Positions 9,439 to 20,504 of a stretch of DNA of 64,000 bases are shown one piece after another; the stretch's first letter is position 1; every line of letters starts with the position of its first letter. Origin of the DNA: JACCZX01 sp963791315 (GTDB lineage Bacteria; Pseudomonadota; Gammaproteobacteria; Burkholderiales; Burkholderiaceae_F). Under the pieces are notes generated by a model that was not told the DNA's origin, ran no database searches, and saw only the letters and a program-made list of their open reading frames with translations. Made by a program: the position numbers and the translations under genes. Location: positions 496,001-560,000 of the forward strand of contig CAWBRQ010000007.1 in the NCBI GenBank assembly GCA_963791315.1, written 5' to 3'.

Positions 9439-11308
9439 CTATTGCAGCTGCTTCGAGCGAGATAGCTCGCGCACGGCTTCTTTCTGTCTGGGCTGCTCTG
9501 CGCGCGGCGCAGGCTGCTCTGCGTGCGGCGCGGCTGGCGGGGGTGCCGGCTCGGCGCGCTGAACCGGTGCGGGCGGCGGCGCGGCCTGCGCCACCGCGGG
9601 TGCGGGCGGTGCCTTTGGCTGCCGGATCGTGGGCGGCGCTCCCGGCGGGAAGCGTGCCGGTTCGGCCGGAGCTACGCGTGGATTCTGCTGAGCCTGCGGC
9701 AGGTTTTCCTGCGGCATGCGTGCGCGCGGTTGTGGACGAGCGACATCGGTCGCTGCTCGCGGGGGCAACGGGGCCGTCTGTATCTGAGTCGGCGGAACGC
9801 GATTGAATTTCGGCGGCTGTGCAAGCGGATCGGGATCGTTGCCCGGCAACGGCGGTTGCGCTTTCACTCCGCGATTTGGAATCGGCTCAGCGACCATCGG
9901 CGGCGCTACCCGAGTGGGTGATCGCACGGTCCCGGCTGGCGAAGGCACCATCGATGGCGCCGGAACCGGCTGGCCGACAGGCGCAGGCGTCGAAGCTTGC
10001 GGCGACGGCTGCACTTGATTCGGCCTGCGGATCATGTTGTCCTCGACGACCCTTCGAACTGGCGCAATGTTCTTCGGGGGTGGTGCTACCGCCTGCAGCT
10101 CCGCAACATTCGTTCTGACTGGCAGCGCAACCTTCATCACGGGGTCGCGGAAGCGCGGCCCAGGCACCATCGTCGTGCCCTCGTGATTGCGGTTCGGCGG
10201 CACACCGCGCGGCGGATTGTTGATGATCGTCTGATTGATGATCGTCACGTACCTCGTGTTGTGCGGGTAGTACGGGCGATACCGATTCCAGGGTGCAAGC
10301 GGATACCAGCCGACCACCGGGCCGCCGAAGCCGACGCTGATGTGGCTGCCACCGACGAAGCCGACCAGCGCAGGGGCCCATATCGGACGCGCGTAATAGC
10401 CGCCGGGCCACCAGCACCAGCGATCGCCAATCGTGACCCATCGGCCATAGTGAAACGGTGCGTAACCCCACGGGGCCTGATCGACCCACGTCCAGCCCCA
10501 TGGCCTGACCCAGCGCCACTGGCCGGATCGATACGGTGCCCAGCCGGCCGGCACGACGCGCGGCACCCAAACGTTGCCGTAGGTCGCGTCGGGAATCCAG
10601 TCACCGTGGAAGTCGAGTTCTTCATAGCCCGTCATGTTCGTCGACACATAGCGCGCCGACTGAACATTGCGATAGCGCTCGTCGCTCGCGAGTGCCCACT
10701 GATCGAACGACGTGGATGCCGCCTGCTCGTAATTGAGACTCGACACGCCGGCCCCCACCACCAATGCTTGCCCGCTCGCGACGTTGACTGCGTTGGCACC
10801 GCCGGCAAGCACACTGCCCCGGCCGCTGAACACCGTCACCCGAGCTTGACCGCCATTTTCCGTAGCATCGATTCGATAGCGTCCAGGCGCAGCGAGGTCG
10901 ATGCGAGTGCCGTCGACCGTGACCGAAGAGAGTTCACCCTGTTGGGGCTGCGCGAGGGACACGTTCAAGAGAGCCGTATTCCAGATTGAACACGGCACTG
11001 CCGTAATCGAGCTGGTTAAAACCGCCGCGGCTTCCTGATGACAGGTGATACGTATTCGGACCGACCCGGAACTGGGTGCGACCATTCGATCCGGTATACA
11101 AGCCGGTGCCGACGGTAACCACGTCATTGATCTGCGCCAGATCCCACTGGCCGTCCGCGTCTTCTTCAGCACGCCAGATCTGCACGTCGCCTTCGGCCAC
11201 TGAAACGCGACCTGCGATCAATGGAGGGCTGTCGCTCGACTGCGGCTGCGCGCTCGCAGTCGCGCAGACTGCGAGTAGTGCCACGAATACCATCAAAAGG
11301 CGTTGCAT
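9439..11308 (-). CDS. Secreted FecR-domain/DUF6600 protein with Pro-rich tail (one frameshift)
   Basis: A 622-codon envelope protein of unknown function. A Sec signal peptide (MQRLLMVFVALLAVCATASAQ) follows a good GGAG ribosome-binding site. Residues 30-190 resemble a FecR domain: GRVSVAEGDVQIW, VGTGLYTGSNGRTQFRVG, YRIDATENGGQARVTVFSG. A Trp-rich DUF6600 section follows: WIPDATYGNVWVPR, GWAPYRSGQWRW, GYAPFHYGRW. The last 230 residues are low-complexity Pro/Ala/Gln. One frame change near 10,980 separates the N-terminus from the rest. FecR domains in this context are not linked to a TonB receptor here, so iron signalling should not be assumed. Start overlaps nothing and faces the decarboxylase divergently. 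Confidence 0.85.
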
Positions 11309-11512
11309 AGGATCTCCGGCTCATGGTCCTGTGAGTCGCCTAACGTTCAGCAGTTTGGCACTGTTGACGCACCGTAACCGCCGCTCGCCCACTGCGCTGT
11401 AACACCGTGTAACAGAGGCAGATACAGTGCCCAAAATGCCGCCGCTTGCTGTTGAATCAAGCATGCGCCGATAATCCGCGGTCCTCCGCCCGCAGCATTG
11501 CCGCTCCCGTCC

Positions 11513-13789
11513 ATGCGTTTTCGCTTTCCGATCGTCATCATCGACGAGGATTTCCGCTCCGAGAACGCGAGCGGCCTGGGCATTCGCGCGCTCGCCAAGG
11601 CAATCGAGGCCGAGGGTGTCGAGATCCTCGGTGTCACCACGTTTACCGACGTGTCGAGTTTCGCGCAGCAGCAGAGCCATGCGTCGGCTTTCATCCTGTC
11701 GGTTGACGACGAGGAACTGGCCGAAGGGCACGCCAACGAAGAGACGATCGCGAAGCTCGCGGCGTTTGTGCGCGAGATTCGCCGGCGCAATGCCGACATT
11801 CCAATTTTTCTGTACGGCGAAACGCGCACTACGCAGTACATGCCGAATGATTTGCTGCGTGAGCTGCATGGCTTCATTCACATGTTCGAGGACACGCCGG
11901 AATTTGTAGCGCGCTACATCATTCGCGAAGCGCGCGTCTACCTTGAGGCACTGGCGCCGCCGTTTTTCCGCGCGCTGACGCACTACGCCCAGGACGGGTC
12001 GTATTCGTGGCATTGCCCGGGGCATTCGGGGGGCGTCGCGTTTCTGAAGAGCCCGGTGGGCCGCATGTTTCATCAGTTTTTCGGCGAAAACATGTTGCGC
12101 GCCGACGTCTGCAATTCGGTCGACGAGCTCGGCCAGCTTCTCGATCACACCGGGCCGGTCGCCGCGTCCGAACGCAACGCCGCGCGCATCTTTGGCGCGG
12201 ATCATTTGTTCTTCGTCACCAACGGGACGTCCACTTCGAACAAGATCGTCTGGCACTACGTTGTTGCCCCGAACGACGTAGTCGTCGTGGATCGCAATTG
12301 CCACAAGTCGGTGTTGCATGCGATCACGATGACGGGTGCGATTCCGGTGTTCCTGACGCCGACGCGCAATCACTTCGGCATCATCGGTCCGATCCCGCTG
12401 AAAGAATTCAAATGGAAATCGATCGCCCAAAAAATCGCGCGTAACCCACTGCTGAAGAACAGGAAGATTGAAAACGGCAGGGCGAAGCCGAGAGTATTGA
12501 CGCTGACGCAGAGCACCTACGACGGCATCATCTACAACGTCGAAACGATTAACGAACAGCTCGACGGCAAGATCGACACGCTGCACTTCGACGAGGCGTG
12601 GCTGCCGCACGCGGCGTTTCACGCTTTTTACCGCGACATGCACGCGATTGGCGGATCGGAACTGGAGCGTCCCCGCAATCGCGACTCGATGGTGTTTTCC
12701 ACGCAATCGACGCACAAGATGCTCGCGGGTCTGTCGCAGGCTTCGCAGATTTTGATCCGCAATTCTCAGAACGAGAGCCTCGACCGCTTCATGTTCAACG
12801 AAGCATTCTTGATGCACACGTCGACGTCGCCGCAGTACGCGATCATCGCGTCATGCGACGTGGCCGCGGCGATGATGGAGCCGCCAGGCGGCACCGCGCT
12901 GGTCGAGGAGTCGATCTCTGAGGCGCTCGACTTCAGGCGTGCGATGCGCAAAGTCGACGACGAGTACGGCGATTCGTGGTGGTTCAAGGTGTGGGGACCG
13001 AAGAAGTTGCCCGCGGAAGGGATCGGCACGCGCGACGACTGGATCCTCAGGTCGGGTGACGACTGGCACGGTTTCGGCGACGTCGCGGCGGGCTTCAACA
13101 TGCTCGATCCGATCAAGGCGACGGTGATCACACCGGGACTGAACCTCGACGGCTCGTTCGTCGATCCCGGGATTCCAGCAGCGGTGGTGACGCGGTACCT
13201 GGCCGAACACGGAATCATCGTCGAGAAGACGGGCCTGTATTCATTCTTCATCATGTTCACGATAGGCATCACCAAGGGCCGCTGGAACACGATGGTCACC
13301 GAGTTGCAACAGTTCAAGGACGACTACGACAAGAACCAGCCGCTCTGGCGCGTCATGCCTGAGTTCCTGAAAGGATTCCCGCAGTACGAAAAAATGGGCC
13401 TGCGCCAGCTGTGCGATTCGGTGCACGAGGTCTACCGTCAGAGCGACATTGCACGCCTGACCACCGACATGTACTTGTCCGAAATGGAACCTGTGATGAA
13501 GCCCACCGACGCCTACGCGCAGATGGCGCACAGTGCGATCGATCGCGTGCCTATCGATGAGCTCGAAGGTCGTGTCACAGCGGTCCTGCTTACGCCATAT
13601 CCGCCTGGCATTCCACTGCTGATTCCGGGCGAGCGGATCAATGCGACGATCGTTCGCTACCTGCAGTTCGCGCGCGATCTGAACGCTCGTTACCCAGGTT
13701 TTGGGACAGACATTCACGGGCTGGCGAAGAACGACGCCGGGGCGTACTTTCTGGATTGCGTAAGCCACAACGTGCATTCAACGACTTAG
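11513..13789 (+). CDS. Lysine/arginine/ornithine decarboxylase (fold-type I PLP enzyme)
   Basis: PLP-dependent decarboxylase of basic amino acids, 758 residues, intact. The N-terminal wing domain FPIVIIDEDFRSENASG is response-regulator-like; the core holds YSWHCPGHSGG, FGENMLRADVCNSVDELG, VTNGTSTSNKIVWH, DRNCHKSVLHAI, LHFDEAWLPHAAFH (PLP-nitrogen Asp) and STHKMLAGLSQAS with the Schiff-base lysine. The C-terminal domain has LLTPYPPGIPLLIPGE. It matches what I know of the Burkholderia enzyme annotated as arginine/lysine/ornithine decarboxylase; substrate cannot be fixed by eye. Start chosen at the ATG for MRFRFPIV; a TTG five codons upstream is in frame. A long reading frame on the other strand is its shadow. 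Confidence 0.93.
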   Translation: MRFRFPIVIIDEDFRSENASGLGIRALAKAIEAEGVEILGVTTFTDVSSFAQQQSHASAFILSVDDEELAEGHANEETIAKLAAFVREIRRRNADIPIFLYGETRTTQYMPNDLLRELHGFIHMFEDTPEFVARYIIREARVYLEALAPPFFRALTHYAQDGSYSWHCPGHSGGVAFLKSPVGRMFHQFFGENMLRADVCNSVDELGQLLDHTGPVAASERNAARIFGADHLFFVTNGTSTSNKIVWHYVVAPNDVVVVDRNCHKSVLHAITMTGAIPVFLTPTRNHFGIIGPIPLKEFKWKSIAQKIARNPLLKNRKIENGRAKPRVLTLTQSTYDGIIYNVETINEQLDGKIDTLHFDEAWLPHAAFHAFYRDMHAIGGSELERPRNRDSMVFSTQSTHKMLAGLSQASQILIRNSQNESLDRFMFNEAFLMHTSTSPQYAIIASCDVAAAMMEPPGGTALVEESISEALDFRRAMRKVDDEYGDSWWFKVWGPKKLPAEGIGTRDDWILRSGDDWHGFGDVAAGFNMLDPIKATVITPGLNLDGSFVDPGIPAAVVTRYLAEHGIIVEKTGLYSFFIMFTIGITKGRWNTMVTELQQFKDDYDKNQPLWRVMPEFLKGFPQYEKMGLRQLCDSVHEVYRQSDIARLTTDMYLSEMEPVMKPTDAYAQMAHSAIDRVPIDELEGRVTAVLLTPYPPGIPLLIPGERINATIVRYLQFARDLNARYPGFGTDIHGLAKNDAGAYFLDCVSHNVHSTT

Positions 13790-13795
13790 CAGATA

Positions 13796-13832
13796 CTGCA
13801 AAGACACGGCGCCCAGTTTCTTTGCAGAATTT
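13796..13832 (+). terminator. Probable terminator after the decarboxylase gene
   Basis: Arms CTGCAAAGA and TCTTTGCAG form a perfect 9-bp stem with a 14-nt loop, followed by AATTTT. It starts seven bases after the decarboxylase stop. The long loop and short T run make it a modest terminator. Confidence 0.5.
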
Positions 13833-13880
13833 TCGGTAGCGAGACGGCAGCCGCACGCCTATCGTCCTGCAAGTGACGGT

Positions 13881-14474
13881 ATGAAAACAATGGAACAGGA
13901 GCAAGCGCCTGATCCCGAACTGAGCGCACGGGTAGCAAGCGCGATTCGTGCCGCAGACGGCGGTGATCGGCGTGCCGCAGAGCAACTCTTTGCGGCGCTG
14001 TACTCTGAATTGCATCGAATGGCAAAGCACCAGTTGCATCGCAACGCCTTCGGTTCGACCCTCGGGGCGACCACGCTGCTGCACGAGGCATACCTTGACA
14101 TTGCGGCCCGTGACCCGGGGTTTCCAGATCGGGCGCGTTTCTTTGCCTACACAGCACGCGCAATGCGTGGCCTGATCATCGACCACGTACGCGAGCGGCG
14201 CGCGTTGAAGCGCGGTGGCGAATTTCACTTGACTGCGCTCAACACTGAGATCGCGGAATCGGCGTCGGATCTGAACGAACTGGGACCGCTCGATGACGCA
14301 TTGAACGAACTTACGCGCGTCGACGCGCCGCTCGCAGAGCTGGTCGATCTGAAGTTTTTCTGCGGCTTTTCGTTCAGCGACATTGCGGCGATGCGCGGCG
14401 TGTCCGAGCGGACCGTGCAGCGCGACTGGAACAAGGCGCGCCTATATCTGCGGCACACGCTGCGCGAAGGCTGA
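13881..14474 (+). CDS. ECF-family RNA polymerase sigma factor (kinase-linked type)
   Basis: A 197-residue sigma factor of the Sigma70_ECF (PF07638-like) type. Region 2: AEQLFAALYSELHRMAKHQL, then LLHEAYLDIAARDPGFPDRARFFAYTARAMRGLIIDHVRERRALKRGG. Region 4: LAELVDLKFFCGFSFSDIAAMRGVSERTVQRDWNKARLYL, the helix-turn-helix. No anti-sigma gene is adjacent. Six bases after its stop begins a transmembrane Ser/Thr kinase, as in known kinase-controlled ECF pairs (Xanthomonas EcfK/PknS, Vibrio EcfP/PknT). I infer it is switched on by phosphorylation; the sequence does not prove this. Confidence 0.9.
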   Translation: MKTMEQEQAPDPELSARVASAIRAADGGDRRAAEQLFAALYSELHRMAKHQLHRNAFGSTLGATTLLHEAYLDIAARDPGFPDRARFFAYTARAMRGLIIDHVRERRALKRGGEFHLTALNTEIAESASDLNELGPLDDALNELTRVDAPLAELVDLKFFCGFSFSDIAAMRGVSERTVQRDWNKARLYLRHTLREG

Positions 14475-14480
14475 GCGACG

Positions 14481-17231
14481 ATGGCCGACATCAGCGCAAC
14501 GCAATGGCAGGAGCTGAATCCGCTGCTCGACGAATTGCTCGACGCGCAGAGCGACGCACGCGCGGAGCGGCTCGCTCAAATTCGGCGTGATGACGCGGCG
14601 CTCGCGGAGCAGCTCGAGAAGCTGTTCGCAGCAGCGTACCGCGATGGAACGCGACTCCTTTATGGAGGGCAGCGCGTTCCCGATGGCGGACGAGCCCTCA
14701 TTAGTCGGCCAGACCATTGGCGCTTACACGCTGAGGGAGGCGATCGGGCAAGGGGGAATGGGTTCGGTTTGGCGCGCGGAGCGCAGCGATGGTCGTTACG
14801 AGGCGACGGTTGCCGTCAAGTTTTTGAACCTCGCCTTGCTCGGACGTGGCGGAGTTGAGCGCTTCGCGCGCGAAGGCAGCATGCTGGCGCGCCTGACGCA
14901 CCCGAACATCGCGCGGCTGTTGGATGCCGGGGTCGCTGCCGGTGCCGCTGCGCACGGGCAGCCGTACCTCGTGCTCGAATACATTGACGGCGTGCCGATC
15001 GATCGCTATTGCGATGCAACGGTCGCTGTCGATCGAAAAGCGCTTGCGCCTGTTTCTCGACGTGCTGGCTGCCGTGGCGCATGCGCATACCAACCTGATC
15101 CTGCACCGCGATCTGAAGCCGTCGAACATTCTGGTCACACGCGCACGGCGAGGTGAAGCTGCTCGACTTTGGCATCGGCAAGTTGCTCGCCGAGCAGAAT
15201 ACGGCGCGGCGTCGGCGACCGAGCTCACGCAACTGGCGGGCCATGCGTTCACGCCCGACTACGCCGCACCCGAGCAGGTCAGCAGCGGCGACGTGACGAC
15301 CGCGACCGATGTGTACGCGCTCGGTGTGCTGCTGTACCAGTTGCTCGCAGGCCGGCATCCGACGGCGCTGCCCGACGCACACAGCAGTCGACCGTGTGCG
15401 CGCGGTGGTCGAGAAGAGAGCCGGCGGCCTGTCCGATGCCGCGGCGCAACGCCGATGACGCGACGTTGCGCAGGCGCGCGCCACCGCTGCACACAAGCTC
15501 GCGCGCACCTTGCGCGGCGATCTCGACAACATCGTCGCCAAGGCGCTGAAGAAGCGCCCGCCGAGCGCTATCCGACGGTCAGCCGCGTTCGCCGACGATC
15601 TGCAGCGGTATCTCGATCACGAGCCGGTCAGTGCGCGTGCCGACTCGCTCGCGTACCGCGCTACCAAGTTCGTGCGGCGCTATCGGCTCGCGGTCGGCGC
15701 CGCGTCGGTGACACTGCTGGCATTGCTTGCTGGTGTGATCGGAACGACCTGGCAGGCGTGGGAAGCGCGTAACCAGCGCGACCGCGCATTGGCTGAGATT
15801 CGCTACTCGCGCGTGAACCATGAGGTCCTGATGTCGCTGCTCGATGACGCCCTTCGCAGCGGTGCCAGCGAGCGATGGCGCGAGATGCTCGATCGGGCGC
15901 GCGAGCAGTTGCACGTCCGCTACGAGAATGATCCGATGTCGCAGGCGCGTGTACTGCTGATGCTCGCGGGTCGTTACGCAGACGCTGAACGATGAACGTG
16001 GAGAGGCGGCGGTTACCGCCGCACTTGAGCAGCTCGAACCTACGCTGTCCGATCCCGCGGTGCGAGCGCAGATCACCTGTGCGCGCGCGGACCTCCTCCT
16101 GTATGCGCGCGATGTGAAGGGGGCGCGGCCATTGGTCGCCCAGGCGATGCAGTCGCTCTCGCTGATACGCGAGCCGGCTCTTGGCCCGATAGCGGACTGT
16201 TATCAGACAGACGCCACGCTGGCAGTCGAGGAGGGAGATTTCGAGCGTGCGATCACGCGCGCCTCGTCGTTAGTCGACCGTTTTGAGCGCGAAGGGTTGG
16301 GCGGTAGTCGGCTGCACCTCTATGTGCTGTCGAACCTGCAAGGCATCTATCAAGATACGGATCGCGACGGCGATGCGCTGGCGCTGCACGGACGGCTCGA
16401 AGATGCTCTCCGTGCGCAGTCTGCCCTCGATACAACCCAGCACTTCCAGATCTTGGATCGCCGAGCGACGTCGCTGGTTCGTCGCGGGCGCTTCACCGAA
16501 GCAGACATGGCGTTGCGGCAAATGCTTGAACGTGCGCAGGCAGCCGCCAAAGGCAACGCACCAGCAGTTCTCCGCTCAGCGATCGGTCGCAAGCTTATTT
16601 TCATCGGAGCTACGTCCGATGGAATCGGCTGGTCGAGAGCGCACTGCCAGAACTGGAGAAGGGCGCGCAGCGCAACCAGCTCTACTTCGCGTTGTTTGCG
16701 CTGATCGAGGGAAATCTGATGAAGGATGACGTCGCCGCAGCCAGCAGCAGAATGCAAGAGCTGGAGAGCTTGATGGCCGACGGCCGCATCGCAGCACGCG
16801 AGCGCGCCGAGTTGGCCCGGTTGCAAGCGTTACTTGCGCTGGCTCGAGGAGATGCTCCTGCTGCCTATGCGCGGATTGAGCAGATGCGGACGCTCGCAGC
16901 GACACTGCCTCGCCGTGCGCGCATCGAGGCACTGCGTTCGGAGCTGGCCTCTGCACGCGTAGCCGCTTTACGCCATGACAACGAAAGTGCCTTGAGCGCG
17001 CTAGACAACGCTGCGACCGTTGAGCGCATTGCTGACGGCAAGCAGCGGCTAGAAGGCCCGAGCGCATGGCGCGGCTATATTCTCGGTCTGCGTGCCGGTG
17101 TGCAGCATGAGAGCGGCGATCAAACGGCCGCACGTACGAGTGCGCAAGCGGCAATTGAGCAGTTTGAGTCGACCTTGCCATTGGATCATCGCTGGCGACA
17201 GGCCGTGGAGTCACTGAGCGCAAAGCTCTGA
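14481..17231 (+). CDS. Receptor-type Ser/Thr protein kinase 1 of a tandem array (frameshifted)
   Basis: About 916 codons. A helical N-terminal stretch (MADISATQWQELNPLLDELL) precedes the kinase domain: glycine loop IGQGGMGSVW, VAVKFLNLALLG (ATP lysine), LTHPNIARLLDAG, YLVLEYIDGVPID, catalytic loop LHRDLKPSNILVT, the DFG segment LLDFGIGKLLAEQ, FTPDYAAPEQV and TDVYALGVLLYQLLAG. A basic stretch and one membrane helix (LAVGAASVTLLALLAGVIGTTW, near base 15,700) follow, then about 400 residues of helical TPR-like outer domain. Frame changes occur near 14,650, 15,020, 15,140, 15,400-15,540, 15,985 and 16,625. The catalytic residues remain, so an active kinase is likely once errors are corrected. It follows the sigma gene by six bases. 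Confidence 0.88.
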
Positions 17232-17272
17232 GCGTGTCGTATTTTGCCGATGAAATTCGATCTACTAGTCAG

Positions 17273-17298
17273 AAGGGCATTCATCGTGAATGCCCCTT
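17273..17298 (+). other. Intergenic hairpin before the small secreted peptide gene
   Basis: Arms AAGGGCATTCA and TGAATGCCCCTT pair with one bulged C around a TCG loop. No T run follows, so it is not a classical terminator. It ends five bases before the AGGAG of the peptide gene and could protect or regulate that message, or be an RNA processing site. Confidence 0.5.
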
Positions 17299-17313
17299 GG
17301 TTAGGAGACGACG

Positions 17314-17481
17314 ATGAAAGCGCTTACGTTCGTATCAATGATTCTGCTTGCGACTTCCGGCGCAACAGCGCATTCCCTGACTGTTCAGTCGGTCGACGCC
17401 TCCCCCACCGCGAGCTTCCAAGTCAAGAACGCCGACCTCGCAGTCTCCCGCATTTGCATGCGCTGCCTGATCGGCGGATAG
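17314..17481 (+). CDS. Small secreted peptide, 55 residues, unknown
   Basis: Not recognised. A strong AGGAG sits seven bases before the ATG. Residues 1-20 (MKALTFVSMILLATSGATAH) look like a Sec signal peptide with a probable cut after ATA or AHS. The mature part of about 35 residues is polar and ends in RICMRCLIGG: two cysteines three apart and a terminal Gly-Gly. It lies between a hairpin and a clear terminator, in the kinase array. Possible roles are a ligand or modulator of the neighbouring receptor kinases or a modified peptide; both are guesses. Intact signal peptide, ribosome-binding site and terminator argue that it is a real gene. Confidence 0.65.
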   Translation: MKALTFVSMILLATSGATAHSLTVQSVDASPTASFQVKNADLAVSRICMRCLIGG

Positions 17482-17500
17482 ACTTGTCTCTGATCCAACG

Positions 17501-17529
17501 ATGGGTCGGACTTTGTCCGACCCATTTTT
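17501..17529 (+). terminator. Rho-independent terminator after the small peptide gene
   Basis: Perfect 11-bp stem ATGGGTCGGAC/GTCCGACCCAT with a TTT loop, followed immediately by five T residues. It is the strongest terminator in the window and separates the sigma-kinase1-peptide unit from the kinase 2/3 unit. Confidence 0.9.
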
Positions 17530-17600
17530 GTGTTGACTGTTGCCTTCGTAGGAAGAGTTTTACAGTTCGTTGTAGAGCGGTGCCGGACAGGGAGGCTTTC

Positions 17601-17663
17601 ATGTGGCAACTGATCAGCAGCTTGGTGCTCGGCGACGATCTAACTCTTACGACGACTAAGTAG
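17601..17663 (+). CDS. 20-codon leader ORF before kinase 2 (first copy)
   Basis: ATG with an excellent AGGGAGG six bases upstream encodes MWQLISSLVLGDDL plus six residues, ending TAG. The kinase 2 ATG follows with no gap and is in the same frame. A copy with 44 of the first 47 bases identical precedes kinase 3, also with a ribosome-binding site. No copy precedes kinase 1. I infer a leader peptide translationally coupled to the kinase. The peptide has no recognised family; its Leu/Ile-rich centre ends in two Asp residues. Confidence 0.55.
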   Translation: MWQLISSLVLGDDLTLTTTK

Positions 17664-20418
<2,755 letters not shown>

Positions 20419-20441
20419 GGCGGGTCTGAACGGGAGTTTTG

Positions 20442-20501
20442 GTGTGGCAACTGATAAGCAGCTTGGTGCTCGGCGACGATCTAGCTCTCAACGCGGACTA
20501 A
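20442..20501 (+). CDS. 19-codon leader ORF before kinase 3 (second copy)
   Basis: GTG start with GGGAG five bases upstream; encodes the same WQLISSLVLGDDL core then five different residues and TAA. The kinase 3 ATG comes three bases later and in frame. Compared with the first copy, base differences in the core are the start codon (ATG/GTG), a silent ATC/ATA and one Thr/Ala change. It begins 23 nt after the kinase 2 stop. Confidence 0.55.
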   Translation: MWQLISSLVLGDDLALNAD

Positions 20502-20504
20502 CCG

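Noticed and set aside
9439..10040. Pro/Ala-rich region as tandem repeats
   Set aside because: Low-complexity linker of the DUF6600 protein without a regular repeat unit.
11321..12817. 498-residue reading frame opposite the decarboxylase
   Set aside because: Antisense shadow of a highly conserved intact gene; composition is Arg/Val/His-rich with no domain.
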